This document shows positions 48,615 to 60,105 of a DNA stretch of 64,000 bases, in pieces. The notes under the pieces are model-generated. The model was not told where the DNA came from. It made no database searches and saw only the letters and a program-made list of their open reading frames with translations. Within the stretch, counting starts at the first letter, position 1, and each line of letters opens with the position of its first letter. Both the position numbers and the translations under genes were made by a program. This DNA is from Cornus controversa (Eukaryota > Streptophyta > Magnoliopsida > Cornales > Cornaceae): positions 3,782,001 through 3,846,000 of the forward strand of contig CM048850.1 of NCBI GenBank assembly GCA_026545225.1. The letters are read 5' to 3'.

Positions 48615-48745
48615 GCAGTTCGATGCATCGAAACACCCAGTTCGATGCATCGAAGAACCTGTAGGATTTTGAAATGTAAAACTCCCGAGAGCTGTTTTTG
48701 GTTGATACTTGTTCAATGCATCGAAGTAATGACTTCGATGGATCG
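48615..48745. repeat. Palindromic word array of X, TTCGATGCATCGAA type
   Basis: Four words, two of them perfect TTCGATGCATCGAA, the others gttcaatgcatcgaa and cttcgatggatcgaag. They are followed by the conserved caatcgggcataacttcttc phrase. Confidence 0.9.
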
Positions 48746-49008
48746 AAGTCACTTTTTATAACATGCCCCAAATTACCCCAAACTTCAATCGGGCATAACT
48801 TCTTCATTTTAATTTGGAATTAAGTGTGATTTTTTTGAATTCGAGTATTTTTAGACCCTCTTTCTTTTGGACTAAGTATCACACTCAAATTCCAAATGTA
48901 CAAAAAGTTAGGTTTCAGATGCTTAGCAATTTATGGACGTGAACAGAGCAGAACATCTACTGTTCACCCTCAATTCCCGGGAGTCGGGAATTGGGGCATG
49001 ACACATTA

Positions 49009-49913
49009 CAGAAAGTATTGTTAATCACTCGTATCAATAGGGGTGTTGGATATGATTTCACCTAGAAATTCTCTCATCCACAATTTTTATTGTTGGAAGA
49101 TTTTTAGAAGCACCCATCAGTTGCTTTAAATAGCTTTGAATTAAAGTAACCCAACTAGCTATGGCAAGAGCTCTTATATACATAAGAGTGTGTATGTAAA
49201 TATGTATATGCAGTCTCCATATGACTGTTATTTGATATATTCTAGATTACTTATATTTGCACCAAACCTTAGCATCTCTTATTGTCACAAAAAATTTCCT
49301 TGAAAAGTGGCGAATGGATACTAGGGTTTCTCATATAAACTATAAGCCTATATAAAAGGTTTGCCTTGAATTAATCCAGTAGTAACACATGGCAATTAAC
49401 GAGATAGATTGCATCAATTGTGAAGTACATACATGGTTTCATAGAGAGTGATGCAATATCATCCTGTTTTCAACCTGTGTTCCGTCGCCTGAGTTCGCAC
49501 CCAAAAATATAAAGTAAAAATAAGTTGGTACTCAGTTCCAGCATAGACAATGGCACCCGAAAGGGCCAGCCTTATATGAAAAAACATTTGTGGTCTATGC
49601 ATACTTAGAAGTTAAAGCTGGGTGAAAAATAGGATTGGGGACCACCTAATCGCTCACCAATATTTTCTGTTAGAAAATAGTTTATTTTCCAAAGTTTAAG
49701 TCAGGGCAAAAACTCACCATGCATAAACTAAGCTCAAAATGATGATGAATACTTACTTAGTGTATCCATTAGTAATACTATTACATTATCATGTATGTGG
49801 TTTCCATTTTTTTATGCCAATTGTCATTTCTTGAAACTATCTCTACTCATTATTGAGATCATAGATATTTTCTTTCTTTTACCACGATACTCTGTGAGTT
49901 ACGCGGTGCGAAA
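49009..49913. other. Island between elements, no gene recognised
   Basis: No long reading frame, tandem repeat or LTR landmark. With 36083-36775 it may be the DNA into which LTR X inserted. Confidence 0.4.
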
Positions 49914-49918
49914 GCAAT

Positions 49919-51200
49919 TGTAAAAGTTAGATTTAAAACCTAGAGGGGGTGATTAGGTTTACTCAATTTTTGCTTAATTATCCAAATTATCCAATTTTAA
50001 ATCCAATTAATAATTAAAGCAATCCCATAAAGTAAGTAAATAAATAAAGTGCAATAAAGTAAACTAATATGAATGCACCAGATACACGTGGAAAATCCAG
50101 ATCGAAAAAAAATCACGGGTAAGGCTTTGTAGCCCAGAGAAACAAATCCATGATCGTCGAAGCAAAGTACAACAGACTCGGTCTCAGACTCACACCCACT
50201 CCACTCTGACAAGAACTTTGATGCGAAATACCTCAGGCTTACAATTGCGACTGCCTCATCCAACTGCTGCAAATTCCCTACTAACATCAAAATCCTCTCA
50301 GAAGGGTAATTGGAAGAACATGAACACTCAGCAAATATTTTATCCCCTTAGTAGCACGATCTTCTTCTCCTTCCTCACCAACGAACAGTTGTAAAAAAAA
50401 CCAATCCAGTAACTTGATCACAAAGAAATCTTCAATGCAGTCTCCGAACGGTTGATCAAGCAAATAGAGAATACCCTAAATCACTCAGTGAATATATGTG
50501 TGCTCTCAAAAATATAAACAAAAAATTGAGAAAAAAATTCTCTACTTAGAAATATCTCAATGTTTTCTCTTTCTAAAAATATGATTTTCTGTTCTATATA
50601 AAACATAATGAGAGAGAAATCATATGAGATTTTTGTAGAGATTAGAAATCCTAGTTTTCCTTAAAAAAATAAGTTAAAGTCCAATAGGAAACAAGTCCCC
50701 ACGATTTTAGAAAGTTATGAGTCAGTTCCGAGTCAAAACAAGACAAAACTGGTCAAAATTCACAGACTAGAAAAGTTGGACCGGTCCGGGCTTCACTTAG
50801 ATCGGTCCAACTCCTATAGTATACTCAACAAAATTTGTTGAGACCCCTTGGACCGATCCAACTTTGATATTTTCATAAAATTGCTTAAAAGCCCCTTTTT
50901 CAAGGTCAGAACCTCCCGATTTGAAATATATGTGTTCTCACCACTTTACTTGGACGACGTGACTCTCATATGTGATCAACGATGTCCTCATGCATTCGGA
51001 ACCATCTCAAAACTTCAATCAGTGAAATTCTTATTCAGACCATTGACGATTTTTCTAGAAGTTCAAGCTTCATACTTTAACAAACCCTTGCATGGTCATT
51101 GTAGAACTTCATGCTCACTCTGAGACTTCAATTACATGATTAATGATAGAAATATAACTCAAATAATACAACTCGATCATGTTTGGTTTTATACGTCACA
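49919..51200 (-). mobile_element. 3' LTR of a second SIRE-like copia element
   Basis: On the minus strand it starts TGTGACG and ends AACTTTTACA, 1282 bp. The phrase acctagagggggtgattagg near its outer end is typical of SIRE-type LTRs, and a polypurine tract lies directly inside. Left flank is GCAAT (49914-49918); the matching right copy was not found, so the 5' end of the element is lost or outside. It is a different family from 18281-20646. Confidence 0.75.
50770..50865. repeat. Palindromic words, GGACCGGTCC type, in a copia LTR
   Basis: ttggaccggtcc (50776-50787), gatcggtccaa (50800-50811) and ttggaccgatccaa (50848-50861). Between them CTCAACAAAATTTGTTGAG (50824-50842) is a perfect 9 bp inverted repeat around one base. 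Confidence 0.85.
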
Positions 51201-51215
51201 ATCTCCCCCTTTGGC
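51201..51215 (-). other. Polypurine tract of the second SIRE-like element
   Basis: The minus strand reads ccaaagggggagat directly before the LTR start TGTGACG. Confidence 0.8.
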
Positions 51216-51820
51216 AATTTCATGACAAAATCCACCTAAAAAATTATAACCTAACTATTAAAAAAATCATATTACAGGATGTCCTCAATACAAAAAAATA
51301 TATCTTGAAGAACTCAGAGCATCATGAGCAAACTTTCAACCTTCATGTGTAGCGTCTATCAAACCTGTAAAATCTGTACATCATGCAAACAACACTACCT
51401 GTGAAAGCTTAATTAAGAAGAAAAATATAATGATATAAAATCAACTTCAAAATCCCCTTAATCATACAAAAAAAATATACATATGTTCATATATTCACCC
51501 CCTTATAGTATTAAGTCTCCCTTTTTGTCTTTTCTCCCCCTTTTTGGAACAAATTGACAAAGTAAGACACGTGAAAACAAAAGAGAACAAATCATGATAT
51601 GATTAAGTGAGATATAAGCATAACCTCCAATCAAATATAACACATAAGTCTCAAAATTGTTGAAGGTTTCATATGAGCAAAGCATAGACAATATTAAACA
51701 TAATAAGTCTAAGCACATAAAAACATAGAACATATCTAGTTCAAATACCAAGTCTAGACATAAATAAAACTAACTACTAAAAGTTTAGCAAAACATAAAC
51801 TAAGTCTCCATCATCAAGAC

Positions 51821-52465
51821 CTAGTCAACATCACCATCATCATCACCATGAGCTCCAGAAGTTCCAGGAAGTGCTCTCCTAATCAATGCTTCAAGCTTTG
51901 AAAACCTCCTCTTTAAGTACTTTTCCAACCCCTTCATGGATTGATTGTACTGTCTAGCAATCAAAGCACAATTAGAATCTGGAACATAGAATCCAGCAAT
52001 AAGAGCATTATCATCATTCTCATCCTCAATCTCTTCCCCAACATGATGTCTTGCCGCCTCCTTTTGAGCTCTTTCCTTCATCTTATTAGTGATTGAAAAC
52101 TTAATATTTGAAGCCGTGAACTTGCCTTTTAGCTTTATTACTAGAGCATTTGAAGGAATGTAAACATTCTTTGCCTTGAGAAATTCATTATTATTAGAGG
52201 AAAAGGCGAAGCATTGGTAGACCTTGAATGACCCGAGTCTTAAATCATAGTCCTCAAAATAGTTGTTGGCACATTAATTCTATCACCATTCACAATATGA
52301 TATAAAATCTCACCTCGATGCCATGGCAAATCACCTTTATGATTATGAGGGTCAAGAGTATAGGAGACAATCAAGTTCAATGCAAAGACATTGTCAGTGA
52401 TGTAAGCACTTAGAACTTTGTTTGCAAGTAATGGAGCATTCGATTCACATAACATTCCAATGATT
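51821..52465 (-). pseudogene. Envelope-like gene, C-terminal piece
   Basis: Continuation of the domain at 54494-54893 after the solo LTR at 52466-54488. The first part (52460-52240) has motifs SAYITDNVFALN and PHNHKGDLPWHRGEILYHI. After a frameshift near 52240 the frame continues with NVYIPSNALVIKLKGKF and an acidic, basic-patterned tail (51821-52081: EEIEDENDDNALIAG, MKGLEKYLKRRFSKLEALI) that could form a coiled coil. It resembles the envelope-like or putative plant transposon-domain proteins found downstream of pol in SIRE elements, and its place between pol and the 3' LTR agrees. The role of this protein is not established. Confidence 0.65.
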
Positions 52466-54488
52466 TGAAATACTCCCTATAATTTCACGCATGAAGTGGT
52501 CAGCCTCACACATAAAACATAAGGAATACCTAAAATTGATAGCATACGAGCACAGAATGGAAATGACAAAAGAAAAGAAATAACTGCGAAAGAAAACTTA
52601 AACTAAGAAGATAAACAATACTAAATAAAAATGGCGAGTTCAAACAATACAACTTGGAAGTTCTGTAACTCAAGGACCCCTCAACCCAAAAATAAATAAT
52701 AAAGATTAAATAATCTAAAATAGCATTCCAAAGAAAGAGAACTATGTACTGTACCAACCCATCCATTATCACAATAAATGTAGAACAAGTTTTCTAAGTT
52801 CAAATCAGAGGCAATCCTAACATGCCTGAACACATATAACTTAATTTTCCTATTAAGTATTAAGCAATCGTGACATGCCTATACCCGTATTTTATGAATA
52901 CCTTATTAGGTATTAGGCAATCCTAACATGCCTCCACATATAAATTACAAATACCTTATTAGGTATTAGGCAATCCTGACATGCCTCCACATATAATTTA
53001 AAATCATACATATACTTAAAAGTATGAGTGATAATATAAATGAGAGTACCAATCTACAAGGATCAAATAATTATCCAAAACATAACTGTCCATTTTTCCT
53101 CTATTCACAATAATAATAATAAAATATAAAACAACTACATCTACAATCACCTTGTATACAATGATAATACCCACAACAAAAATATAACAACATAATCAAC
53201 ATTATGAAAATGAAAGCCAAAGCAAGAGGAATACAAAATTTCAACTTTAAAAGCATACTTTTTGTGCTAAATCTACAATTGGAGTAATTAATTCTATCTT
53301 GAAATTAAAGTCCCCATGCATATTCTGCCCTAAAAAGTCTCATTTGATTTTTTGAATAGGGCTCACACACCCCCACATGCCGGCAGTGCGCGTGGGCTTC
53401 GCGGGCCCTATTCACCTTCTTCCCCACCTGCTGCCAATCGCACTAGCTACTTTTTGGAGACTTTTCGACCTATTTCTAGCCGCCAAAATCCCATTTTTTT
53501 ACACCAAACTCCTCTTCACCTAAGCTATCAATTGGAACAAAAATCTCCTCCATCTTTGGCCTAAATCAAAAAACCCCAAATTCAAGTTTCTAGGGTTCTT
53601 CCTCTACAATTCAGAATTCTGTCAAAATTTCACAACAAACCACAACCCAATGAGCAAAGATTATTCAAGAGAACAATATAAGCATTTTAATCGAATTAGA
53701 ATCCATCAAAACACAGAATCTCATACTCATATACGATTATGCATGCTTATATATATATATATATACACATAAAATTTCACAGCCTATACATACGATTTTT
53801 CCTCTGTAATCCAACCAAAAACAATTCACAATATTTTCATATTTATACAAAAACAAGTATAATTATACATGTATGCATATTATTAAACAACAAAAATATT
53901 AATATATGTTTATAAGCATAGAGGGGAAGTGTAGAGCATGAACTTGCCTTTTGATTTGAACAAAAATTCGCTAAAGGATCGCTCCTTCTTTCCCTCCTCT
54001 CTTGCATCTACTGTTCTCTCCCTCTCTGTGCATGAAAGTGACAAGAACCCTAAACCCTTTTTCTTTCTTTTTTTTTCTTTTTAGAAAAGAAATACTAAAA
54101 GAAATAATAGATAAAGACTTAGCCCAAACCTAAACAATTATAATACAACATAATCCAGCCCAAACCCAATAATCCAACCCAAACTCCCCCTAGCCTAACA
54201 TGAAAAATAAATAAATAAAATAACAAAAAATATACTAGTATGGTCCAACAAAAATAATAAGATACTCACATTTTTTTTTACTTATAAACAAAAATGTATT
54301 AACAACACAAATTGCACACTTATTAAATGCAACCAACACTTAGTATCATATAATCAAACATCTATATTAAACAATAAAGAATAGGCATTGACAAAATTTA
54401 ACTAAAGCATCTAAAACACTCACAAAATAAATAATTTAAATAAATAAAAATTCCAAATTAAATAACCTCAAAATTACGGGGTATTACA
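52466..54488 (-). mobile_element. 2.0 kb solo LTR splitting the env-like gene
   Basis: On the minus strand it starts TGTAATACCCCGTAATTT and ends GAGTATTTCA, 2023 bp, with a perfect duplication TGATT (52461-52465 and 54489-54493). The family is unlike the others in the window; the start is common among plant gypsy LTRs. It has a tandem repeat at 52805-52990 (attaggcaatcctgacatgcc unit, about 60 bases) and a GC-rich patch at 53370-53410. No coding capacity seen. Confidence 0.9.
52805..52990. repeat. Tandem repeat in the 2.0 kb solo LTR
   Basis: Three to four units of about 60 bases built on taccttattaggtattaggc and a catgcctcc ending. Confidence 0.8.
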
Positions 54489-54493
54489 TGATT

Positions 54494-54893
54494 TCTTCCA
54501 TGTTTGGTTAGTTTTCTTCAGTACCTAGATAAGGAAATATTAAACCATTTTGTGCCTTTGGAATTCCAATAACCTCAAAAATTAAGCGAGTTGTCACCTT
54601 GATTTCTGTCCCAAAATATTTCACCGTCATCCATAGTTCATTGTCACTACATGATAGCACATTGCTATAGAAATAATGAACCATGTTGGGAATGCAATCA
54701 TTGCCTAGTTTGGCTAGTGAACCCCAACCATTCTCTCTAAAGTAATGCACAAACTCCAGATGATATCCTTCCCATATGCTCTCCAAATCAAAATCTCTTT
54801 CACACCTCATTGGTCTACAACCACACAATCTTATAATGATCAAATATTCCTTCATCATCAAAATGATTCTCCGTGAAGATTATGTTGCCTTCC
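54494..54893 (-). pseudogene. Envelope-like gene, central piece
   Basis: The open part 54861-54508 has the family's typical order: CERDFDLESIW, then FRENGWGSLAKLG, then MVHYFYSNVLS, then VKYFGTEIKVTTRLIFEVIG. This is the N-terminal half of the putative plant transposon-like domain. A TAA stop lies just before the lower insertion point, and the frame differs from that of the N-terminal piece at 60609. Both edges are target duplications of solo LTRs, so the gene was already part of an inserted element when these arrived. Confidence 0.65.
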
Positions 54894-56579
54894 TGTAGAG
54901 ACCGTGACCAATTTTGGCCGATTTTGCATTTTTTGAATTACAATTGTCATAAATGCATTTGAGTGGTGATTTGCATGTTTCGAGTGTAGGGAACATGTTT
55001 GGGAAGTGTTTTAAAGGTTTTGGTAAGTTTTTGAAAGATTTAAAGAAGTTTGACTTTTTGGTCAAACTGGGGCCTGGGAAGCGACTTAAGTGGGCCCGAA
55101 AATTCAAAAAAAAATTGAAAATAATTATTTTTGGGAATGACTTAGATGAAATGTTTAGAAAGTTAAGGAAGTGATTATGAGGTCGTAGGAGTTTTCATAA
55201 TCGAAAACGAAGGTCGGGAGGGTACGTTAAGTGGCTTGAGGGCATTTTGGTCTTTTCGCAAGCCAAGATATTTTAAATATCAAGGCTGAGAGATCTCAAC
55301 CATTATACACAATTTTCTCTCTCTATATTGCTCCCACTTCTTCTCTCTTCCTTCTCTCTAGGTTTCAGAGGTCTTCGGGTGTGATTCACGTTCCAACGAA
55401 GAAGGGAGATACGTAGGGGACGGCTCGGGCTTCCCTTTGAACTGATCAAAGTTGCGGTTCAACAAGGTGGATATTGCTGGGATTTTGAGAAGTGCTTGGA
55501 AGGCCTTCATTTTCGAGGTAGGGGTTCTCCTTCTCATTTACTTATTGATTCTAGGGTTTCGGGTGAAACGGTGAGAGTTAAGGTTATGTATTGCATGATT
55601 TAGAGTGGTCGTATACATGGTATAAGGGTGAATGTGTGAGAGATTTTAACATGTGTACCCATATGCTACATTTTGTGCACATATATAAAAATGTGTTATA
55701 TTGAACATGTATGCATTATGTGTTGTTAAGTGAGTTAAATGCATGCTATCTTTATAGAGAAAATGTGTGCATTGGTGAAGCATGACTAAAATGTGCTTAG
55801 GTGAAGTTTTGTGGGCATATGCTAATTATGCTAGGGTTTGCATATATAGGAATGCATATATGTGGGTTGGTGAATATGAAATGCATGTTATGTTCCTATA
55901 TAACTAGCTTATGTATTGTGAAACATGAATCCTAAATGCTTGATATTTATATATTTGAAATGCATATATGGGTCCGTTGTGAGGAAACAGGGAAATGTAG
56001 TCGGATTGCGTAGAGTAGGTCAATACTCGGTGAGGGTGTTGGAGTGGTTAAGTCACCTTGGAGTAGGTAAATTGTCCCGCCCTGAAACCCAGACGGCCGG
56101 GACTCCCCCGGACCGACCCCGAATCCTGAGTGTGAACCCGTTCACTCAATCCCGTGAACAATCTCAATTACACTCATGCATTAGTATCAAGGTTTGATAC
56201 CATGCTATAACGCCCCGATTTCTAACTCTAGGAGAACCAGAGGTTAAACTGTCTATTTAGCCCCATATACCCTCATTACCATCATTTACTGCGGAAGCTT
56301 AACTTAATTCTTGCATATGAATGCACCCAATTCCATCTTAACCAATCCCCATGGGCCCTACATCAAACCATACACCTTAGTGGAAATTCACTTATCCACA
56401 CTTTCAAGAATCACTCACTTTCAAGCCTCAAAACTTATTATGTTTGGAATCTGAAAGTGAGACCTACACCATTGGATAAAGGATCCAAAAATACTCAAGT
56501 TCAAAAAAAACCACACTCAATTCCAATCTAGAACGAAGAAATTACGTCGAAATGAAGTTTTGAAAATTGCTGTGAATAG

Positions 56580-56770
56580 TAATTTCGATTGATCGAAAAT
56601 GGGACTTCGATTGATCGAAATTCTTGCGAAGTTTTCACCCTCTCGGGACCTCAGACCTGCAATATTTCGATTGATCGAAATGGGGGTTTCGATTGATCGA
56701 AATTCCTCCTGTCTGGACCCTAAAAATCATCATAAATCATCACCCCTTCGCACGATCGAAATGCATCTCC
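56580..56770. repeat. Palindromic word array, TTCGATTGATCGAA type
   Basis: Four perfect TTCGATTGATCGAA words, at about 56583, 56606, 56668 and 56689, and one ttcgcacgatcgaa at about 56748. The flanking text is shared with 59868-60105, where the words are different. Confidence 0.95.
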
Positions 56771-57534
56771 CGGGACTTCCAACAACCCTATACATGGTCC
56801 ACATGAAGCCCAATCAACATTCTATCATCCTAGAACCCCTCATACATGATTAATAACATAAATGAAAGGTTTTAACATCAATCTCACACTCAATATCACA
56901 TTCATAATTGAATTCATACACCAAAATGAATCATTTCTTTCACGAACACAATCCATTCATAATAGAAACATCATCAAATGAATTAAGTGCCACCATGGGC
57001 ATTACATAAATTAAACAGTTATCTTTCCACACCCAACAAGTTTAAAATCCAATACATACATCAAAAGTACATATGTCCAAAGTACAACTACAACTAAAAA
57101 GGAAGTCACATGCCACAAGCCGGCATGGATAGCCACAAAAATGCACAAATCCAAAAAATAGCAAAAGGCTACTAGAATTTCACTTAGACACTCATGTCTC
57201 ATCCGTCATCGGTGATTTATCTGTAAAATATTTAGAATAAAGGGGTGAGCACCACTGCGACTCAGTAAAGATACTCCAATCCACCTAAGTGCCAACCCGA
57301 CACGACCTACATAGATGCATGTCACAACATTTCACATATCATTCAACATACATCATGTTCACTCACAACAATGCATATATATATATAGGGATGCATTAAA
57401 CACATATCATGCTTCATAATTCAAATGAAGGCAATAATCATACACTTGTCTCTCTCTCGGACTCGACCCGACATCCCAACATGATTCTTGACCAACCATG
57501 TGACCGAGACATTTTCCCCACACAATTCTAACAC

Positions 57535-57710
57535 CGCCACCGAGTCATCACATACTCCAAGGTGGTTAAGTGATTTATCACCGAGTCCTCACATACTCCA
57601 AGGTAATTAGATAGTTTTGAAATTCATCACCGAGTCATCACATACTCCCAGGTGGTTGAATTGTTTTAAGAGTTTCACCGAGTCATCACATACTCCAAGG
57701 TGAAAATGTT
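57535..57710 (-). repeat. Minisatellite of the minus-strand LTR
   Basis: Four units of about 50 bases containing, on the plus strand, caccgagtcatcacatactc. Confidence 0.85.
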
Positions 57711-58845
57711 ACCCTTCCATACCTCCCCGTTTCCTCACAACGACCCCAATATATGCATTTCGAACATATAAACATCAAGCATATAATTTCATGCCTCACA
57801 ATGCACATGTTAATTGATAAAACACGTAGCATGCATTCCATCTCCACAACACCACACATATATTTACTTATATATGCAAAACCTAGCATAATATCCACAT
57901 ATGCTCACAAAATTTTCCTAAGCACATTTTAGTCATGCTTCACCAATGCACACATTTTCTATACAAATATAGCATGCATTTAATTCACTTACAACATATA
58001 ACGCATATATGTCCAATATAACACATTTCCACATATATGCACAAAAGCTAGCATATAAGCATACATGCTCTCATTCTCCCACATTCTCATGCATTTGTCC
58101 CTCACATCATACATACTAGGAGAAACACATCTATTGCATACAAGAGACTCAAGAGAAGAACAAAAATACCTTATCCCACCCCTCTTACCTCTCTAAAACA
58201 TGCAATACTCAACTTTAGCTCTCACCACTTCACCCAAAACCCTAGAATCGACAAGTAGATGAGAAAGAACACCCCTACCTCGAAAATGAAGGCCTTCCAA
58301 GTACTTCTCAAAATCCCAACAATGTCAACCTTACCGAACCGCAACTTTGATCGGTTCAAAGGGAAGCCCTAGCCGTTCCCTACGTATCTTCCTTCTTCGG
58401 CGGAACTTGAATCACACTCGAAGACCTCCAAAACCTAGAGAGAAGGAAGAGAGAAGAAGTGGGAGCAGTATAGAGAGAGAAGCAACCATGAGATATGAAA
58501 TATCTCTGCAGATTTGACCATTTAAGGTCCCTAGGTCACGAAAAGACCAAAACACCCCTAGTCCACTTAACGCACCTTCCCGAACTCCTTTTTCGATTCT
58601 AAAAACTCCTATGATCTTGAAATCGCTTCCTCTATTCTCTAAACATTTCATCTCAGTCATTCTCAAAAATAAATATTTTCAAAAAAATTTCTGGATTCCC
58701 GGACCCCGGTTTGACCAAAAAGTCAAACTTCTTCAAATCTCCTGAAAACTTTCCAAAACCTTAAAAACACTTCCCAAACATGTTTTTCACACTTCAAACA
58801 TGTTAAACACCATTCAAAATACATTTATGCGGTCTCTACATAAAT

Positions 58846-59140
58846 ACTCAGTGGCGATGGTCTACCTACCTTAGAGTACGTAAATACTCGGTGGGGATTC
58901 CAAAAAGATGCCCAATCACCTTAGAGTAGGTAAATACTCAGTGGGAATTCCAAAAAGATGCCCAATCACTTTGGAGTAGGTAAATATTTGGTGATTGTGG
59001 TTTACTCACCTTGGAATAGGTAAATACTCGGTGAAAATTCAGAAAAAGAAAAGGGACCAAGTCATTTTGGAGTAGATAAATACTCGGTGACGATGGTTTA
59101 CCCACCTTGGAGTAGGTAAATATTTAGTAGCAGAGTTGGA
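58846..59140 (+). repeat. Minisatellite of LTR 54894-60608
   Basis: Six units containing cttggagtaggtaaatactcgg. It continues from 56010-56072 across the nested insertion. Confidence 0.85.
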
Positions 59141-59867
59141 ATGGTGCGGGAAGTGTTAGGGTATCGGGTTGAGTCCGAGAGAGAGACAAGCGTATGATTA
59201 TTGCTTTCATTTTGAATTATGAAGTATGATATGTGTTTAATGCATCCCTATATGTATATGCATTGTTGTGAATGAACATGATGTGTGTTGAATGATATAT
59301 GTAACGTAGTGACATGCATTTATGTAGGTCGTGTAGAGTCGGCACTTAGGTGGGTTGGGGTTTCTCTACTGAGTCGCCTTGGTACTCACCCCTTTATTCT
59401 AAACTATTTTATAGATAAAGCGCCAATGACCGAGGGGACATGAGTGTCCAAGTGGAATTTTGGTAGCTTCTTGTTCTATTTTTGGACATTGTATTTTGTA
59501 GCTATCCATGCCGGCTTATGGCAAGTGACTCCTTTTTGAGTTGTGGTTATATTTTGGACAAATGTAACTTTGATGTATGTATTGGATTATAAGCTTATTG
59601 GGTATAAAAGTACAATGGATTAGTTTACGTAATGCTCGTGGTAGCATTTAATTCATATGATGATGTTTTCATTATGAATGGATTGTGGTTGTGAAAAAGA
59701 ATGATTCATTTTGATGTATGATTCAATCATGAATATGATTTTGATTATGTAATTGATGTTGGTATCTTTCATTTATATTATAGATCATGTATGAGGGGTT
59801 ATAGGATGATAGGATATGGATTGGGCTCCAAATGGACCATGTATAGGGTTGCTGAAGGTCTTATAGA

Positions 59868-60105
59868 GGGCATTTCGATTGTGTGAAATGCCTATTTCGC
59901 ACAATCGAAACCCTCATTTCAATTGTGCGAAGTGGTTGCGAATTATTAGAATTTTTAGGGTCCAAACAAGGGCAATTTTGCACAATCGAAACCCCCATTT
60001 CGATCGTGCAAAATATTGCAGGTCCTGAAAAGGTGAAATTTTTGCACAATCGAACACTTTTTTGCACAATCGAAATCCCATTTTTGCACAATTGAAGTTA
60101 CTATT
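59868..60105. repeat. Palindromic word array, TTCGATTGTGCAAA type
   Basis: About nine words alternating ttcgattgtg(c/t) and its complement gcacaatcgaa. It occupies the same LTR position as 56580-56770 with the same intervening text but a changed word. Confidence 0.9.

Larger units (their letters stand above)
36781..49003 (+). mobile_element. Tekay-like solo LTR X, split by Y
   Basis: It starts TGTAGAGACCGTG and ends GGGGCATGACA, with a perfect duplication CATTA (36776-36780 and 49004-49008). The parts 36781-37024 and 46620-49003 join at tatttttg / gggaatgactta, exactly as in the uninterrupted relative at 55120-55145. About 2.62 kb without insertions. It carries a minisatellite (47575-47840) and a word array (48615-48745). 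Confidence 0.93.
56073..58840 (-). mobile_element. Tekay-like solo LTR, minus strand, inside 54894-60608
   Basis: On the minus strand it starts TGTAGAGACCGC and ends GGGCGGGACA, 2768 bp, with a perfect duplication TAAAT (56068-56072 and 58841-58845) inside a gagtaggtaaatactcgg repeat unit of the host. It is the same family as its host in opposite orientation, including the doubled end (inner terminus near 56206, primer-site copy TGGTATCAAACC at 56202-56191). The pair therefore forms a large inverted repeat. Confidence 0.95.
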
